The notes under the pieces: model-generated | The model's database searches: none | What the model was told of the DNA's origin: nothing | What the model saw: the letters and a program-made list of their open reading frames with translations, nothing else | Program-made: the position numbers and the translations under genes | NCBI GenBank assembly: GCA_036768485.1 | Contig: JAVLUZ010000340.1 | Location: 5,887,886 to 5,951,885, forward strand | Source of the DNA: Mermis nigrescens | Lineage: Eukaryota; Nematoda; Enoplea; Mermithida; Mermithidae | Length of the DNA stretch: 64,000 nucleotides | Reading direction: 5' to 3' | Shown: one piece after another, positions 48,380 to 60,235 of the stretch | Position numbering within the stretch: position 1 is the first letter of the stretch | Layout: every line of letters begins with the position of its first letter

Positions 48380-49304
48380 TAGAGCTGTGCCGGGGCCAGG
48401 CCTCGGCGCCGGGGCCGGGGCCAATGTTAGAATTGATTATAATGTAGAAAATTGATAATGTTTTGGGCAGATTTACCTTCAAGCTCAATTTCAAGCAACA
48501 CCACAGATCTTGCTAATTCAAATCTTTATTTCATTATGCCAGGTTGGTGCAAATTTCTAGTTAATAATCAAAATTGGCATATCTTAAATTGCAATTCATA
48601 TAGACGAGTTTTCCAGCTTGCTTGGTAGCAGACAGCTACGTCTATCAGAGCAAATAGAAAAATAAGCCTAAAAAAGTGCAAAGTAAAGCACATTGAAAAA
48701 TGCATCCAAGTCAGAGGAGTTAAATCCATACATGGGCAGCTGAAAAATTCTGGGGTTCCAAAATTTTTCGAAGTCAAAAAGTCCCTGATAATATATGGTA
48801 GGGCGAAAAAACACCGTTTTCTTGCATTTCTCAATGAGAGCTATCCATTAGCATCAAAAAATCGCAGAAAAACAAAAAATTCTGAAAATCAATTTCTGGG
48901 GCGTCTAGCAGATTTTTTTGGGGAGAGAGTGTGAATTCTGGGGGATCCAGACCATAGGTGGGCAGCACCGAAATTTGGGGAGCGTCGAGCACTATCCAAT
49001 GGCATCAAAAAATCGCTAAAAAAGCAAACAAAATTTAAAAAATTGAATTCTGGGGGTTATTCCATTTTCTAGGGGGTGTTCATAACTCCCAATCCCCCCC
49101 TACACGCCCACGTCCCAAGACCCCCCAATGCCCATGTTCTGATATATCTTGTAATCCCAACAAATATTAACGCTTGACACTCATATCTACTAGTAAGAAT
49201 ATATATATACATAAGGGGTAGGGTAGGGTCGTACTATGAGCACGGTAAAGCACGCTTTTCTTGGCCCCGGCCCCGGCAAAAAAGGCGGCCCCGGCACAGC
49301 TCTG
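48380..49304. mobile_element. hAT element in HMG20 intron 2
   Basis: Ends TAGAGCTGTGCCGGGGCC and GGCCCCGGCACAGCTCTG; perfect duplication ATGTTCTC (48372-48379 and 49305-49312). Two tandem family D copies (about 48725-49135) lie inside. Confidence 0.88.
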
Positions 49305-49374
49305 ATGTTCTCTAAAGGAACCACTTTTTGTTTTTTGCATCTACGCACTGTACAGCCAACCCAATCTTTAAAGT

Positions 49375-50860
49375 TATATAATCAGAGCAATCTCCCGTCA
49401 GAGTCCCATCTTACGCCATTTAATTTCACGATTTTTTTAGTCTTAGAGAAAAATCGATCAAAGTCAAAGCTAAAAACCACCAAAATTCAATTGGGAACTA
49501 AAAAACCATGAAACTTAAAGAACCATCCTCAAAAGCTGTGCTGCATACATAGTTTGCAGCGGAAATATGTTTATTGGACTAAGATACGCATATTTTGAAA
49601 AAATTTTAGTTTTTGCCTATGTTCTCTTTTATTACATCAAATTTATAAAAAATCGATAATTTTGTCCAAGTTATATTAAAAGTTCTCTAATTTTTGTAAA
49701 GTAAGTCTTTGACTCGCATAAATAACTCTAGCTGAGCTTCTTATACACACCCTTCAAGAAACAATGCTAACTGAAACACTTCAATGAAATTAATTTTGTT
49801 GCCATGGCAACATATTCTTAGCATTGTTATTTTAGGCTGCAGTTGTTTTTTTAGGTCACAATCGAAGTTTTGTGGGATTTTTGGTGAGAGTTCTTATACT
49901 TTCGGGAAAATAAGTATCGGGCTTCACATGAGATTTCACGAGGAACATTCCTACCGCGTTTTATAAAAATCGGCGCTGGTTTTTTCAGGTTGCAACTGGT
50001 TTTTTATTAGATTTGACTTTGAAGCATACTGTAGCTCTATGGATAAGATATGGCAGCTAAATTTTTTTGAGAACAGCCTGCACAGGCGTCCATCGTGAAA
50101 ACTTAAAATATACCTACAAATATGAATACGGGTAGAATTACTGACTCGTTAAAAATGCATGAACAATGCGCATAAAAGACCAGGCACGTAGCTGGACTTG
50201 TGAATGTGGAAGTTTAAAATGTAGAAGTCGGATATGTCAACAACTATTTGTAGATCGACAAAAATAAAGGTGTTCTTGAGCGCTTCTCAGCGAGCTCTAC
50301 GTAATAGACAAAAAATTTTGAAAAAAATTTAGAAAATTATTCCGACTCCGCTTGTTCTCAAAAGCCGTTTCGTATAAAATAGCCACACAAATGATTTCCT
50401 TAGGTTAAATACAAACTCGACCTTGCTGAAAAATTATTCAACTTCTATACTTTATTCAGATAGGCTACAAAAGCAATATGGAAAATGTATAATTCTGTGT
50501 AATGCGTCCGAAAATTTTGACTTATTCCTTCATTTTATACTCAAACTTGGCCTGTTTCGAAGACAAGTTATAAAACACAATGAAAATGGCGCGAAGCGCC
50601 GAAAAATCTGGGCCTAATAGCTTAAAAGTATGCTAAAATCTATTCTTGCGATTTTTCAAATGGGTATGCTTCAAGAATTTTCAATTTTCCTTTGTGAGAC
50701 CCTTGTAAAAAATACTCGTACTTTCGAACTTTTGGGGGACTAGTCCCCTGCTCATATCTCAAGTTTATGTGTGATTCGGAAAGAAATCAGGCCTCAGTTC
50801 TAATCTACATAGCACAGTTCTTTCAACAGTATAATATCATGGGCCATCTCCTCTCGCTTA
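49375..50860 (+). repeat. Direct repeat 1 of a pair flanking an HMG20 exon
   Basis: Starts AATCAGAGCAATCTCCCGTC. Similar along its length to 52495-53440, apart from an insertion at about 50168-50755 (CAGGCACGTAGCTGG start, hairpin at 50588-50600). Confidence 0.75.
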
Positions 50861-51199
50861 CTGAGAAAAGGCTTGTTTTTTTATTTCCAAAATCCACCGG
50901 TTTTTTTAGAAGACAGCACTATATGCTCACTTTCTTCTTATTCTCGCAATATCAAGTTTCCAGTGTCGCGATTGTTTCCATTTGTTTTCATTTTAAAAAA
51001 ATGATGAAGAATCATTTGGTTTTTTGGATTAAGTCTAAAATTAGTACCGCTTCTTGAATTAATTGAAACAACTATACGTAACAAATGATAATTTTAATTT
51101 TTGGGAACGTTTTGGCTTTCGAGCTTAGGAACGTGGGAAACAAATTCAAATTTCGTTTTTTCCTACTTTGATTGCATTTCTTAGTTTTATCGTCTGCAG

Positions 51200-51302
51200 A
51201 ACTATATCGTTCAATCGGAAAAAGAACGGATCAGGTATCGGCGTGAATTAGAAGAATACAAGAAAAGTGACAGTTATAAGCAATTCGTTGAAAAACTAAA
51301 AG
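51200..51302 (+). CDS. HMG20A: HMG20-like: end of HMG box
   Basis: Acceptor TCGTCTGCAG, donor AAAAG|GTGAAG, phase 0 in and phase 1 out. Encodes NYIVQSEKERIRYRRELEEY and then KKSDSYKQFVEKLK, matching RYLDEAEKDKERYxKELxxYxxSEAYK, the third helix and tail of the HMG box. The exon lies between two direct repeats (49375-50860 and 52495-53440). Confidence 0.88.
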
Positions 51303-51699
51303 GTGAAGGTTCGCTGCCTTTGTTTAGCCTGTAGGTTTATCTTGTTCAAATCGGCAAGAATTCTTTGAAACTCACTAGAATCCCTATTCTGACTTGTTTT
51401 TTACCGACACATTGCTTGTACCATATATAATTTTTATATATACTCATATATAATTTTTTTAATGTTTTTTGTTACATATATAATACATATGTACAAGCGC
51501 AACCCCAAGTTTCTTGAAGGACTAAATTTCAATTTTAATTAGTTCTTTAGAATTAGGATATGGTCGAAATTTCTCATTTAAACGTTAAGCTTTGTAATCT
51601 TTTAATTATACATCTAATATTTATTCTAGTGGTCGCTAAACATTCCTTATGGCTATTTCTATATAAACAAATTTTATTAATCTGCTGACCTGAGTTGTT

Positions 51700-52410
51700 A
51701 TCAGACATGCGCAGAGGGAAGGGGTGGGTGAAATTTTAAAGTGCTTTTGCTTGGGCCTACCTTTGTTTAGCTCAAAAATTGTTAATAAGAGTCAAAAACA
51801 TCTTTTTTGGCGTTTCTGGCGATGCTCTATCGTTAAAGAGTATAAAAACATTAAAAGTTTCGAAAAATAAAAAATTGAATAAATTGAACAAAACGTAGTC
51901 AAAAAATGAGTACATACGTGGCGCGGCAAAGCGCTGAATATTTGACACTTTTGACCAGATAGAGGGTTAAAATCGCTTGAAACATTATCTTGCTTACGAA
52001 TTTTTTTCGGAGTCTTGAAAAATCGCTAATTCTCCGGAAGGGAGTGAAAATTTTTCTGGGGGTTAAATCCTTCAATTTCTAAGATAATGTTTATATGTTA
52101 TACTTGAGTGTTCAGTTTTTTATTGAAGACTAATTCTTTGGTATTCCTTAATAGCTTAGAAGGACGAGAGTTCATTAAGGGCATCATTGATGTGGTGTGG
52201 TCATACATGTAACAGGGGGTGGGGATCCCCTACTCATGGTTGGTCGTCCCCACTTCCCCCAAAGCCGGACTGTTTTCGACCCCCCCCCTGATTTTTGGAA
52301 AAAATTAAATTTTTGGCCGTTTCTAGACTTCTTTTGAATGACCTTTCTCCCACTTAAAAATGGCCGGGAGTGACTCTGATACCCAAAATCTCGAGTCGTT
52401 GAATGTATGA
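51700..52410. repeat. Family A and family F copies
   Basis: 51700-52080 family A with a decayed GGCGCGGCAAAGCGC hairpin; 52200-52410 family F. Confidence 0.55.
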
Positions 52411-52494
52411 GTGTATAGTCATGGCCTCTAAAAAATCACTTCTCGTGTTTTTGCATATATTTATTGTGCAAGCACCCCAGTCCAGAAATTTATA

Positions 52495-53440
52495 TAATCA
52501 GAGCAATCTCCCGTCGATGCTCCATCTTTCGCCTCTTAGTTGATTTCATGGATCTTTTTAGTCTTATAGAAAAAATCGATCAAAGTCAGAAATAAATAAA
52601 AACTAGCAAATTCCATTTGGGAGGTAAAAAACCATGGGAACTAAAAAAACCACCCCTCAAATCTTATGCGAAGTGCGTGGTTTGCAGCGTAAATTAGTTA
52701 GTTGACCTAACATGATCATATTTTTTGAAAAAAATTCATTTTTTCCGATATTTCCGTTCATTTCATCACATTTATATAAAGATCAATAATTTTTTCTGAA
52801 TTTTATTAAAAGTTCTATAAATTTCACAAATGAAGTCTTCGTGTGATAAAAGCAACTCTAGGTAAGTCTCTTCTACATCCTCCAGAAGAAATCAGTGCAA
52901 AATGATGCAACTTAATGAAAAGTAATTTCGTCGCCATGGAAACGTATACTTAGCATTGGTCTTTTATTAGATTACAGTGGTTTTTTAGGTTACAATCGAA
53001 CTTTTTTGGCAGTTTTAGGGTTATTCCCATTTTTTGTGAAAAAGAAGTATCAGGCATCATGTAAACTTCTACGAGGCACATTCCTGCTAAGTTTTATAAA
53101 AATTGGCACTGGTTTTTTTTAGGTTACAACTGGTTTTTTTAGGTTTAACTTTGAAGGTATACTGTAACTATGTGGATGACAAAGGACAACTAAATTTTTT
53201 TCTGACATCAGTCTGCAAGGGAGTCTAACGTGAAAAGATAAAAGATTGCAGCAAATATGAGTACGGGTAGAAATACTGACCCTCAAAAATGCTTTAAAAA
53301 TCATACAAATTGCAATTTTTCGGAACTTTTCGACAAATTTATATCTCAAATTTCTGAATGATCCGGAAAGAGGTCAGGGTTTAGTTGTAATCCTCACGGC
53401 ATTGTTTGTTCGCCAGTATAATATCATCATTCATCTTGTC
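52495..53440 (+). repeat. Direct repeat 2 of the pair
   Basis: Second copy without the insertion; same strand as the first. The exon 51200-51302 lies between. Confidence 0.75.
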
Positions 53441-53955
53441 AGAAATTCAGATTGATTTTGAAATGGTTAGCGAATATGCTTTCAAACTGCAAAAATGGGT
53501 ATTATGTAATGTGTATGTAGTTATATATAAGAATAAATAAAAGAGCGATCTCATTTAAACTTTCGATTTGAGAATTTTTCGAAATGTTTGTTGCATAAGC
53601 TTAATCCAGTAGATAGTCAAAAATGGTTCAATGAACCTGCTGTGCTTAAGCGGAATAGCATTTCTCGCCCTTTTTATTTTGCGTGGAATTGTTTTGGTGA
53701 GGGTTTTTTCGAATTTTGGCATTTCTGTTCGGAAATTCGCTTCTGCTTTCTCAATTTCATAAAGCCTAAAATGTCTGCCTATTAATAACTATTTGTGGTG
53801 CAACAAGATGGCTTTCACACCACCAAGGAAGTCAATCAATTACTGAATATTATTCTTAAAAAATAACGGACAACTGAGAAATTACGACGACAATAGTCAC
53901 AAATTATAAAACATGCATATCGATACATAATTTCGCCAATTTATTCAGCTGGTGG
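53441..53955 (+). other. Unique intron DNA with an open frame
   Basis: The frame at 53588-53785 begins KLNPVDSQKWFNEPAVLKRN and has a GTGAGG after TGTTTTG, which could be a donor. It is not part of the HMG20 chain, which is complete without it. Unrecognised. Confidence 0.25.
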
Positions 53956-53959
53956 TGTG

Positions 53960-54375
53960 GGTGCCTCGTCACCATACATGATCTTGGGGGGTTCACTTCC
54001 TAAATGAATTTTCACTCTCGCAAAAAAATTTTTCCCCCTTCCCCCAGAATTGGCGTTTTGTAAAAGTTCTCAAAAAATTTCTAAAAATTTGTAGAAAAGA
54101 TGTTTTTTAAGCGTTTTTTGGCTATCTATTTGCTCAAACGTGCCGAATTTTCGGCGCTTCGCGCCAGTATACTCATGTTTTGACTAAATTTAGATCAATT
54201 TGGTCCGGCTTTTTTATTTTTTTAATTTTTCTCGGTTTTTATGTTCTATATAGAGGGAGCATCGTCAGAAACGCTGAAAAACGATGTTTGTGACGCGTAC
54301 CTACCATTTTTGGACCCAAAAAGGCACTTTATAATTCCCCCCCTCCCCAGTATTCCCATGCTGTGCATGTATGCT
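53960..54375 (-). repeat. Family A repeat, inverted
   Basis: CGGCGCTTCGCGCC hairpin at 54152-54165 and CCCATGCTGTGCATG end, reverse of 47140-47480. Confidence 0.65.
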
Positions 54376-54596
54376 CGTCACCACACATGGGTATGGGGTC
54401 TGGGGTCTGAAAAACCCTTGAAATGGATAGACCCCAAAATTAATTTTTTGTTGCTATGTTTTAGCGATTTTGCCCCCATCGTACCCCAGAATTTGGTTGC
54501 TGCCCATCTATGCCCGTCGCTCCTCTTAATTCCACGGATGACTTAAAATTTCTCGGATTACCTTTGTTTCAGCCTAATTTTCTTGCACTTTTTTAG

Positions 54597-54737
54597 AATC
54601 TAGAAAAACCAATGCTCTTCGCGTAAAAAGATCGGCAGCGACTTCACGCGATAGTGGTCCTAAAACAAAATTTGATGACGAGACCTTCGCTGGGGACGTA
54701 CCGATTTTTACAAAAGAGTTTTTAGATCACAACAAAG
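54597..54737 (+). CDS. HMG20A: HMG20-like: linker with VPIFTKEFLDHNK motif
   Basis: Acceptor CACTTTTTTAG, donor AAAG|GTACGA, phase 1 both sides. Encodes a basic linker (SRKTNALRVKRSAATSRDSG) and then GDVPIFTKEFLDHNK, nearly identical to the conserved (D/F)(D/V)PIFTEEFLxxNKxREAEL block that precedes the coiled coil in HMG20A and HMG20B. This motif makes the family assignment firm. Confidence 0.92.
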
Positions 54738-55089
54738 GTACGAAAAAACTTATTAAGATTAGGGTAAATAATATTGTTAAGAGCGGGACAAGATTGCATT
54801 GTTATCGGTCGAGTTCTTGATGTGCAGCTCTTCCTTGTTATTAAACATATCAAGAAAAAAGGCGTTGTTGTATATATGTGTGCATATTCTAAAAAAATTC
54901 AACATCGAAGTGTAAACAGAAAAGTGGGCAATTTTTATCTTTGCATGCGGTGTTTTGATAAATCGAGCTTACATGTAAACAATGTAATACGTAATTGTAA
55001 TTGAATGATGTTTTAGCTTAAGTGATTTTCATTGTTCTATTTTCATCATTTTTTTATTTTTTTAATCATTTTTCGCATTCGTCAAAAGT

Positions 55090-55388
55090 AGACATGCTGA
55101 ACGTGGAAATACTGGGGAAGTGAATTTTGAAAGTACCTTTTCTGGGCTCAAAAACGGTGGTGTATGCTTTGCAAAAACAACGTTTTCTGCGTTTCTGACT
55201 ATGCTCTATCTTTCTATAGCAACATGCAAGATTTAGAAAAAATATCGAATAAATTGTACAAAATATAGTCAAAAAATGGGTATACGGCGCAAAGCGCCTA
55301 AAATTTGACACTTTTGAGCAAATATGCGTGTAGATTGCTAAAAACGCTTCAAATAGCACATTTTCTTTTAATTTTTTGAAAACTTTTG
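55090..55388 (+). repeat. Family A repeat split by a hAT element
   Basis: The family A text continues at 57553 after the hAT element, showing that the hAT is the younger insertion. Confidence 0.65.
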
Positions 55389-57552
55389 TTGGGATGTCCT
55401 GGGGCAGGCTTCTTATCCGGGGCGCCTCGGAGCCGGGGCAAGTTGTTATGCATACTAATGTATGCTGACCCTATAAGTGTACACTTAAAATTATAAGGTA
55501 CTTTTTTACATTAGTACTTAATCATATAAATGTGAAAAGGGGATTAATTTCAGGTTTCTCACCGGATAACGGTTATGAATTGAAAGCTTAAGAAGTTAAA
55601 GACGGTTTGAAAAATATCAGTGGTGCACGTGATATTGAATCAGTTCAATTAAATGACAATTATTAGCGATAAGTCATAAATGTGCAAGTGTCTTCAGATT
55701 TTCAGAACTTCATGACTTATTTCCGAGGAGGTAAAGAATTGCGAGGTAATTTTGAAGTTCGACATAGAATACCCAAATCTCTTAGGGTCTAAAGCTCTCA
55801 AATTAATGAATGATGTCAGTTTTTGAGAAAAATATATTTTTTTGTGATGCTATGTGCTCGTCATTTTATTTATGGTAAAAATCAATTTTTCCGTCGAGAA
55901 GCCTAACAAAGTATAAGCATTTCACTTCAAAGCCTGTATTTTTATATTTAACATTATCGCTGTTGTTCCAATTTCCACTTTAAAAGTTTATCAATTTTCA
56001 GTAAAAACTATTAATTTATCTATTGATTTTATAAAGTGCATTTCTTGGATTTGAGACTCGCGATTCTACATTCTCTATTCCGAATCAGTCGCGTCTTTTT
56101 AGCTGTATTAGGCCATAAAAATCGTGGATATACAAATTTTAAACATCTTTTTATTGCCAAGATTGTGGCTGATGCGATAACTATTCCCGATAGCACGAGC
56201 TTGATTTTCAAGAAATTCCATAAAATTGTGAATTACGAAACAATATTCATATATGATTTTAGGTCAGGACACCAAGACCTGCGATCACAGCATCGAATCT
56301 AGCTTCCTTCTTAAGCTGATCCTTTACTTAATTTTATGCATTCCGTCCAGTGCTTTTTTTTGTACAAGGTCCGTTTGTACATGTACAAAGATGGTTCTCA
56401 AAAGTCTTTGTACATTTTGTACATACAAATTTTTGTGTACTATAATATAGGAAAGTAGCGATTTTAGTGTGGTAAAACAGGATTTTCGATCTTTGGTAGT
56501 GTATTTTAGCTAATTTCTGGGTTTCTGACGCTAAAAATTACTAACAATTGTCTCAAAACGGCGCGAAGCGCCGAAAAATTTGACATTTTTCCATTTTAAA
56601 TGCAAATCCTGCCATTTGAAACATATTTGACAAACAAATTTTCATTTCGGCGCGAAGCGCCGAAAAGTTTCGGGAATCTTGCACCTTTTTACAGTTTTTG
56701 TCTTCCAAAAATCTTTGTACATTTTGTACACACAAATTTTTTGGTATTATAATATCGTACAGTAGCGATTTTAGTGTGGTAAAAAACAGAGTTGTTCGAC
56801 TTTTTGGTAGTGTATTTTAGCTAATTTCTGGGTCTCTTAGGGCAAAAATTACTAAGAATCGTCTTAAAATGGTGCGGAGTGCCGAAAAATTTGACGTTTT
56901 GTCTTTTGAAATGCAATTTCTGCCATTATAAAGATATATAGAACACACAATGCGCCGAAAATTTTCGCGAATTTCAGACCTTTTTTGCAATTTTTGTTTT
57001 CCCAAAAATCTTTGTTTATGTACAAAGACGGTCCCGAAAAGTCTTTGTACATCGGGAAAAATCTTTGTCGAGTACAAAAAAATACTGATTCCGTCTCTTC
57101 AGAGTTAACAGATCATCGAATTTCATTTATACGATCTGACACAGAAAAAAAAATTTATTCGTCATCAGATTTAGGCTATTTACTTCCAGATTAAATATAA
57201 AATTAATAAATTAATCATCAATGTATCAATGATACAATAATAGTAATATTAATAATAAATATTAATAGATTTATTGATAACTAATTTAAAAGTAAAGCGA
57301 ATACTCTGAATTTAAATTGGTTAAGTTGGGTCCAAATCTACGGGTACATTTGAACTATAGAAATAATTTAACGATCAAATTTTACCTTTTGAATTCGTCA
57401 GTATTCTGAAATATACATACCATTTCTTTGGTTCCTCATAATTTCCAAGATTGCGTTTGATAGAAAATCTTAGAGTTTTGCAATAAATCACAAATGTTTT
57501 AGCCCCGGCCGCATAAGCCGCGGCACCGGGGCCCCGGCTTGGAACATCCCTA
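55389..57552. mobile_element. hAT element in HMG20 intron 4
   Basis: Ends TTGGGATGTCCTGGGG and GGAACATCCCTA with GC-rich GGGGCC words; perfect duplication AACTTTTG (55381-55388 and 57553-57560). Holds a nested family B copy. The open frame at 56036-56302 has no recognised transposase motif. Confidence 0.85.
56348..57087. mobile_element. Family B element nested in hAT
   Basis: 740 bp with a perfect duplication ATTCCGTC (56340-56347 and 57088-57095). Hairpins at 56559-56573 and 56648-56662 and repeated TGTACAAAGA. Confidence 0.87.
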
Positions 57553-57946
57553 AACTTTTGGAAAATGGCAAATTCTGGGGCTGGGGTGGAAACTTTTTTG
57601 GGCGGGGTTGGAAACCATACATGGGCAACAAGGAAATTCTGTGGGGGTTCGATGGGTCCGAATGGCCAGAAACAGCTCACGCTCATGTATAGTGGAATGG
57701 AAACAAACTTCCTTCCAACCCCCAAGGTTATATATGGTCGAAACGATCTAAAGTATGCGTCATTAATTCCATTGTACATTGTGAATAGCTTGATATTTCC
57801 TAAATTCATTGCTTAGACTGACCATCCAATTTTGGGAAAAATTGTTTTGAAAAGTTCAAACTTATGAGATTAATATTCCGCACAAAAATTGTCTTGATGT
57901 GAAAATTTTTTCCGTACGAATTGCTACCTTGCTTCGAAATTCATAG

Positions 57947-58162
57947 AACGTGAAGCTGAGGTTCGACGATTGCGTACTGAAGTCGTTCGGTTAGAAGAAG
58001 AAGAGCGTGCTTTGAAGAATAATGTGAACCAGCTCAGATTAGCTTGGGACCAATCTCAAAATGATTTGCGCGCGCAGAAAGAACAAAAGGCAATGCTTTC
58101 TCGTCAGTATAATGCATACAGTAAAGTTTTACTGAGTGCCTTCGCGAAACTGCCTCTTCCTG
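57947..58162 (+). CDS. HMG20A: HMG20-like: coiled-coil exon
   Basis: Acceptor GAAATTCATAG, donor CCTG|GTGAGT, phase 1 both sides. Encodes REAEVRRLRTEVVRLEEEER and then a long heptad-like helix ending SKVLLSAFAKLPLPG. It corresponds to the HMG20 coiled coil used for dimerisation, which in vertebrates also binds CoREST-complex and HMG20 partners, followed by the family's (S/T)SFASLP(L/V)PG turn. The 2.16-kb hAT element in the preceding intron ends about 400 bp upstream. Confidence 0.92.
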
Positions 58163-58199
58163 GTGAGTGTCTGGCGATTTGATCGTAAATAGCGCTTAT

Positions 58200-58990
58200 A
58201 CCAGGCATGGAAGGGTTCAAAATTCTATAGGGGTTAGGTAGTCGACACAAATGGGCGAGAGGGAAGGGGTTTGTGATCTGACCCCCGAAGATCCGGTGGA
58301 CCTCCCAAAGTCGATAGACCCATCAGAATTGGATTTCTGGCACGTCTTATGGTATTTTTGCGGTTTTACATCAATCAGACCCCGCAGCCCACCCCCTAAT
58401 TGGTTTCTGCTCATGTATTTTTTTCTCGTTTTATTTTTGATTGGGAGGTGAGGGGAATAATCACCTTCATTTTATGGCCAATAATGGCAAAAAACACGTA
58501 AAATGGCCTAAAAACACAAGTTTTTCCTAGAAATGAGTCTTTGGTGGATGGAGGAGACCGACTCTGATTTCCCCATCTCCTTCTCTTAAATATATGACTC
58601 ATTCTTTCTCTGTTGGCACATGCTTACCGGAGGCTTGTTGATATATCCCGCTAACAGGACTTCTGAAAAGCATATCACTCACTTATGCCATTTCCGTACC
58701 AGAACGTACATATTACCCGAGCCGTGAAAAAGCGTCAAATGACGTCTAAAAGTATAATTTTAAGTACATAAGCTTATTTTTTGAGCAGCATACTAATCGA
58801 TTTATTCATTCAGACATTTTTCCCTTATTTTGTAAATATTCGATGTTACTGGTCATTCTATTCGTTCTTATTTTTCATTTTATCCATGGAAATTAACCAT
58901 AAATATTCATGAATAATAAAATTCGACGAATTAAGTAGGTACCTATCAAAATTTGACATTTTATCTACGCCCCCCCAGGAAACTCGATTT
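58200..58990. repeat. Family F and family H copies
   Basis: 58200-58610 is F-like with C-runs. 58640-58990 matches 5390-5760 (AAAAGCGTCAAATxACGT and following text). Confidence 0.5.
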
Positions 58991-59229
58991 ACCCCTCTTA
59001 GATCTTTTGACCGTGTGCATGTACGACCTTCACGTTTCGTTTAATGGTCTTATTTTTACTATGACTTGATTTATGTACGTGCAGCTTTCAATTTCTTCGC
59101 ATATTTCAACTTTTAATTTTTTGCTATACGCCAATGATTGCAGATGAAGTTGGCCAGCTTCAAAGTTCGTAGTCTTGAGGCTTTCAGCTGTAGCGATCGG
59201 CATGATCTCATACATTTATATGCATGCAT

Positions 59230-59610
59230 CATCTGGGGAGGGATTCGGGGGTTTCATCCCCCAACAAAAATTTTCACCCTCGCAAAAATTTTTTCACCCT
59301 CTTCCAGAATTGGCGATTTTTCATGAAATTTTCCTGAAAATTCGTAGCAAAAGTGCTTCTTTAAAGCGTTTTCAGCTCTCATTTGTTCAAAAATGTGGAA
59401 TTTTCGGCACTTTGCGCTATATACTCATGTTTTGACCTATATATCGCTGAATTTGTTTGACTTTCTAAAGATTTTTTTTCCGAAATGTTTTCATGTCTTT
59501 ATGCTTTAGAAAGATAGACCATTGTCAGAAACGCCAGGAAACTGTTTTTGACATGTATCCACCATTTTTTTGGCCCAGAAAAGGCACTTTTTTATTTGTG
59601 TGCAAGAATT
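59230..59610 (-). repeat. Family A repeat, inverted
   Basis: C-run, decayed CGGCACTTTGCGC hairpin near 59406 and the conserved GAAACGCCAGG text. Confidence 0.55.
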
Positions 59611-60235
59611 AGTAAAAAACAAAGTCTCATTGTTCAAAACATATATAGATATGCACAGTTTGCAGCTTTCTGCGATGCGTTTTTTGAAGCTACATTTTCA
59701 TACGCCAGGAATCAGTTCTTTTGCAAAAGGCTTTGTGTCACAGACAGACTATTATAATTTTAAGAAAGTGATTAAAAACTATAGTCTATGTATGTCACGA
59801 TACCTTGTACGTGCAAATCAGTTTTCAGCGCTCAGGCGGAGTACTACAAAAGTGGTTTATAGGCAGGCTACAGTAATGCGATTCGGCCTAGTAAAACTTG
59901 ATTTGCTTATCAATTGCTATGCACAGTGTCAAGATTAATGCTTCACTTTAAACCGCTTTTGTAATCGATTTACGTTGAGTCAAAAATTGTGATCATGCAC
60001 AAGGTTTCGAGAAATAGACTATAACTCACGATGATAGTAAGGTCAGTCCGTAAATTTTTTTGATTGTTTATGCCCTCGAACGACAACACTAGTATGACAT
60101 GTGGAAATTATGACTTTTAAGGGCGTTTTTAATTTTAATAGTTCTGTGAAGGTGGTGATTATGTAACTATACATCGAAAACTATGGTCATATTTAGCGTG
60201 ATGTAAATATTATCCATTTTCAAATTCTTCAACAG

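Noticed and set aside
56036..56302. 88-codon plus-strand frame in a hAT element, checked as a transposase
   Set aside because: No zinc-finger, catalytic or dimerisation motif of hAT transposases is visible, and a 60-codon frame on the other strand overlaps.
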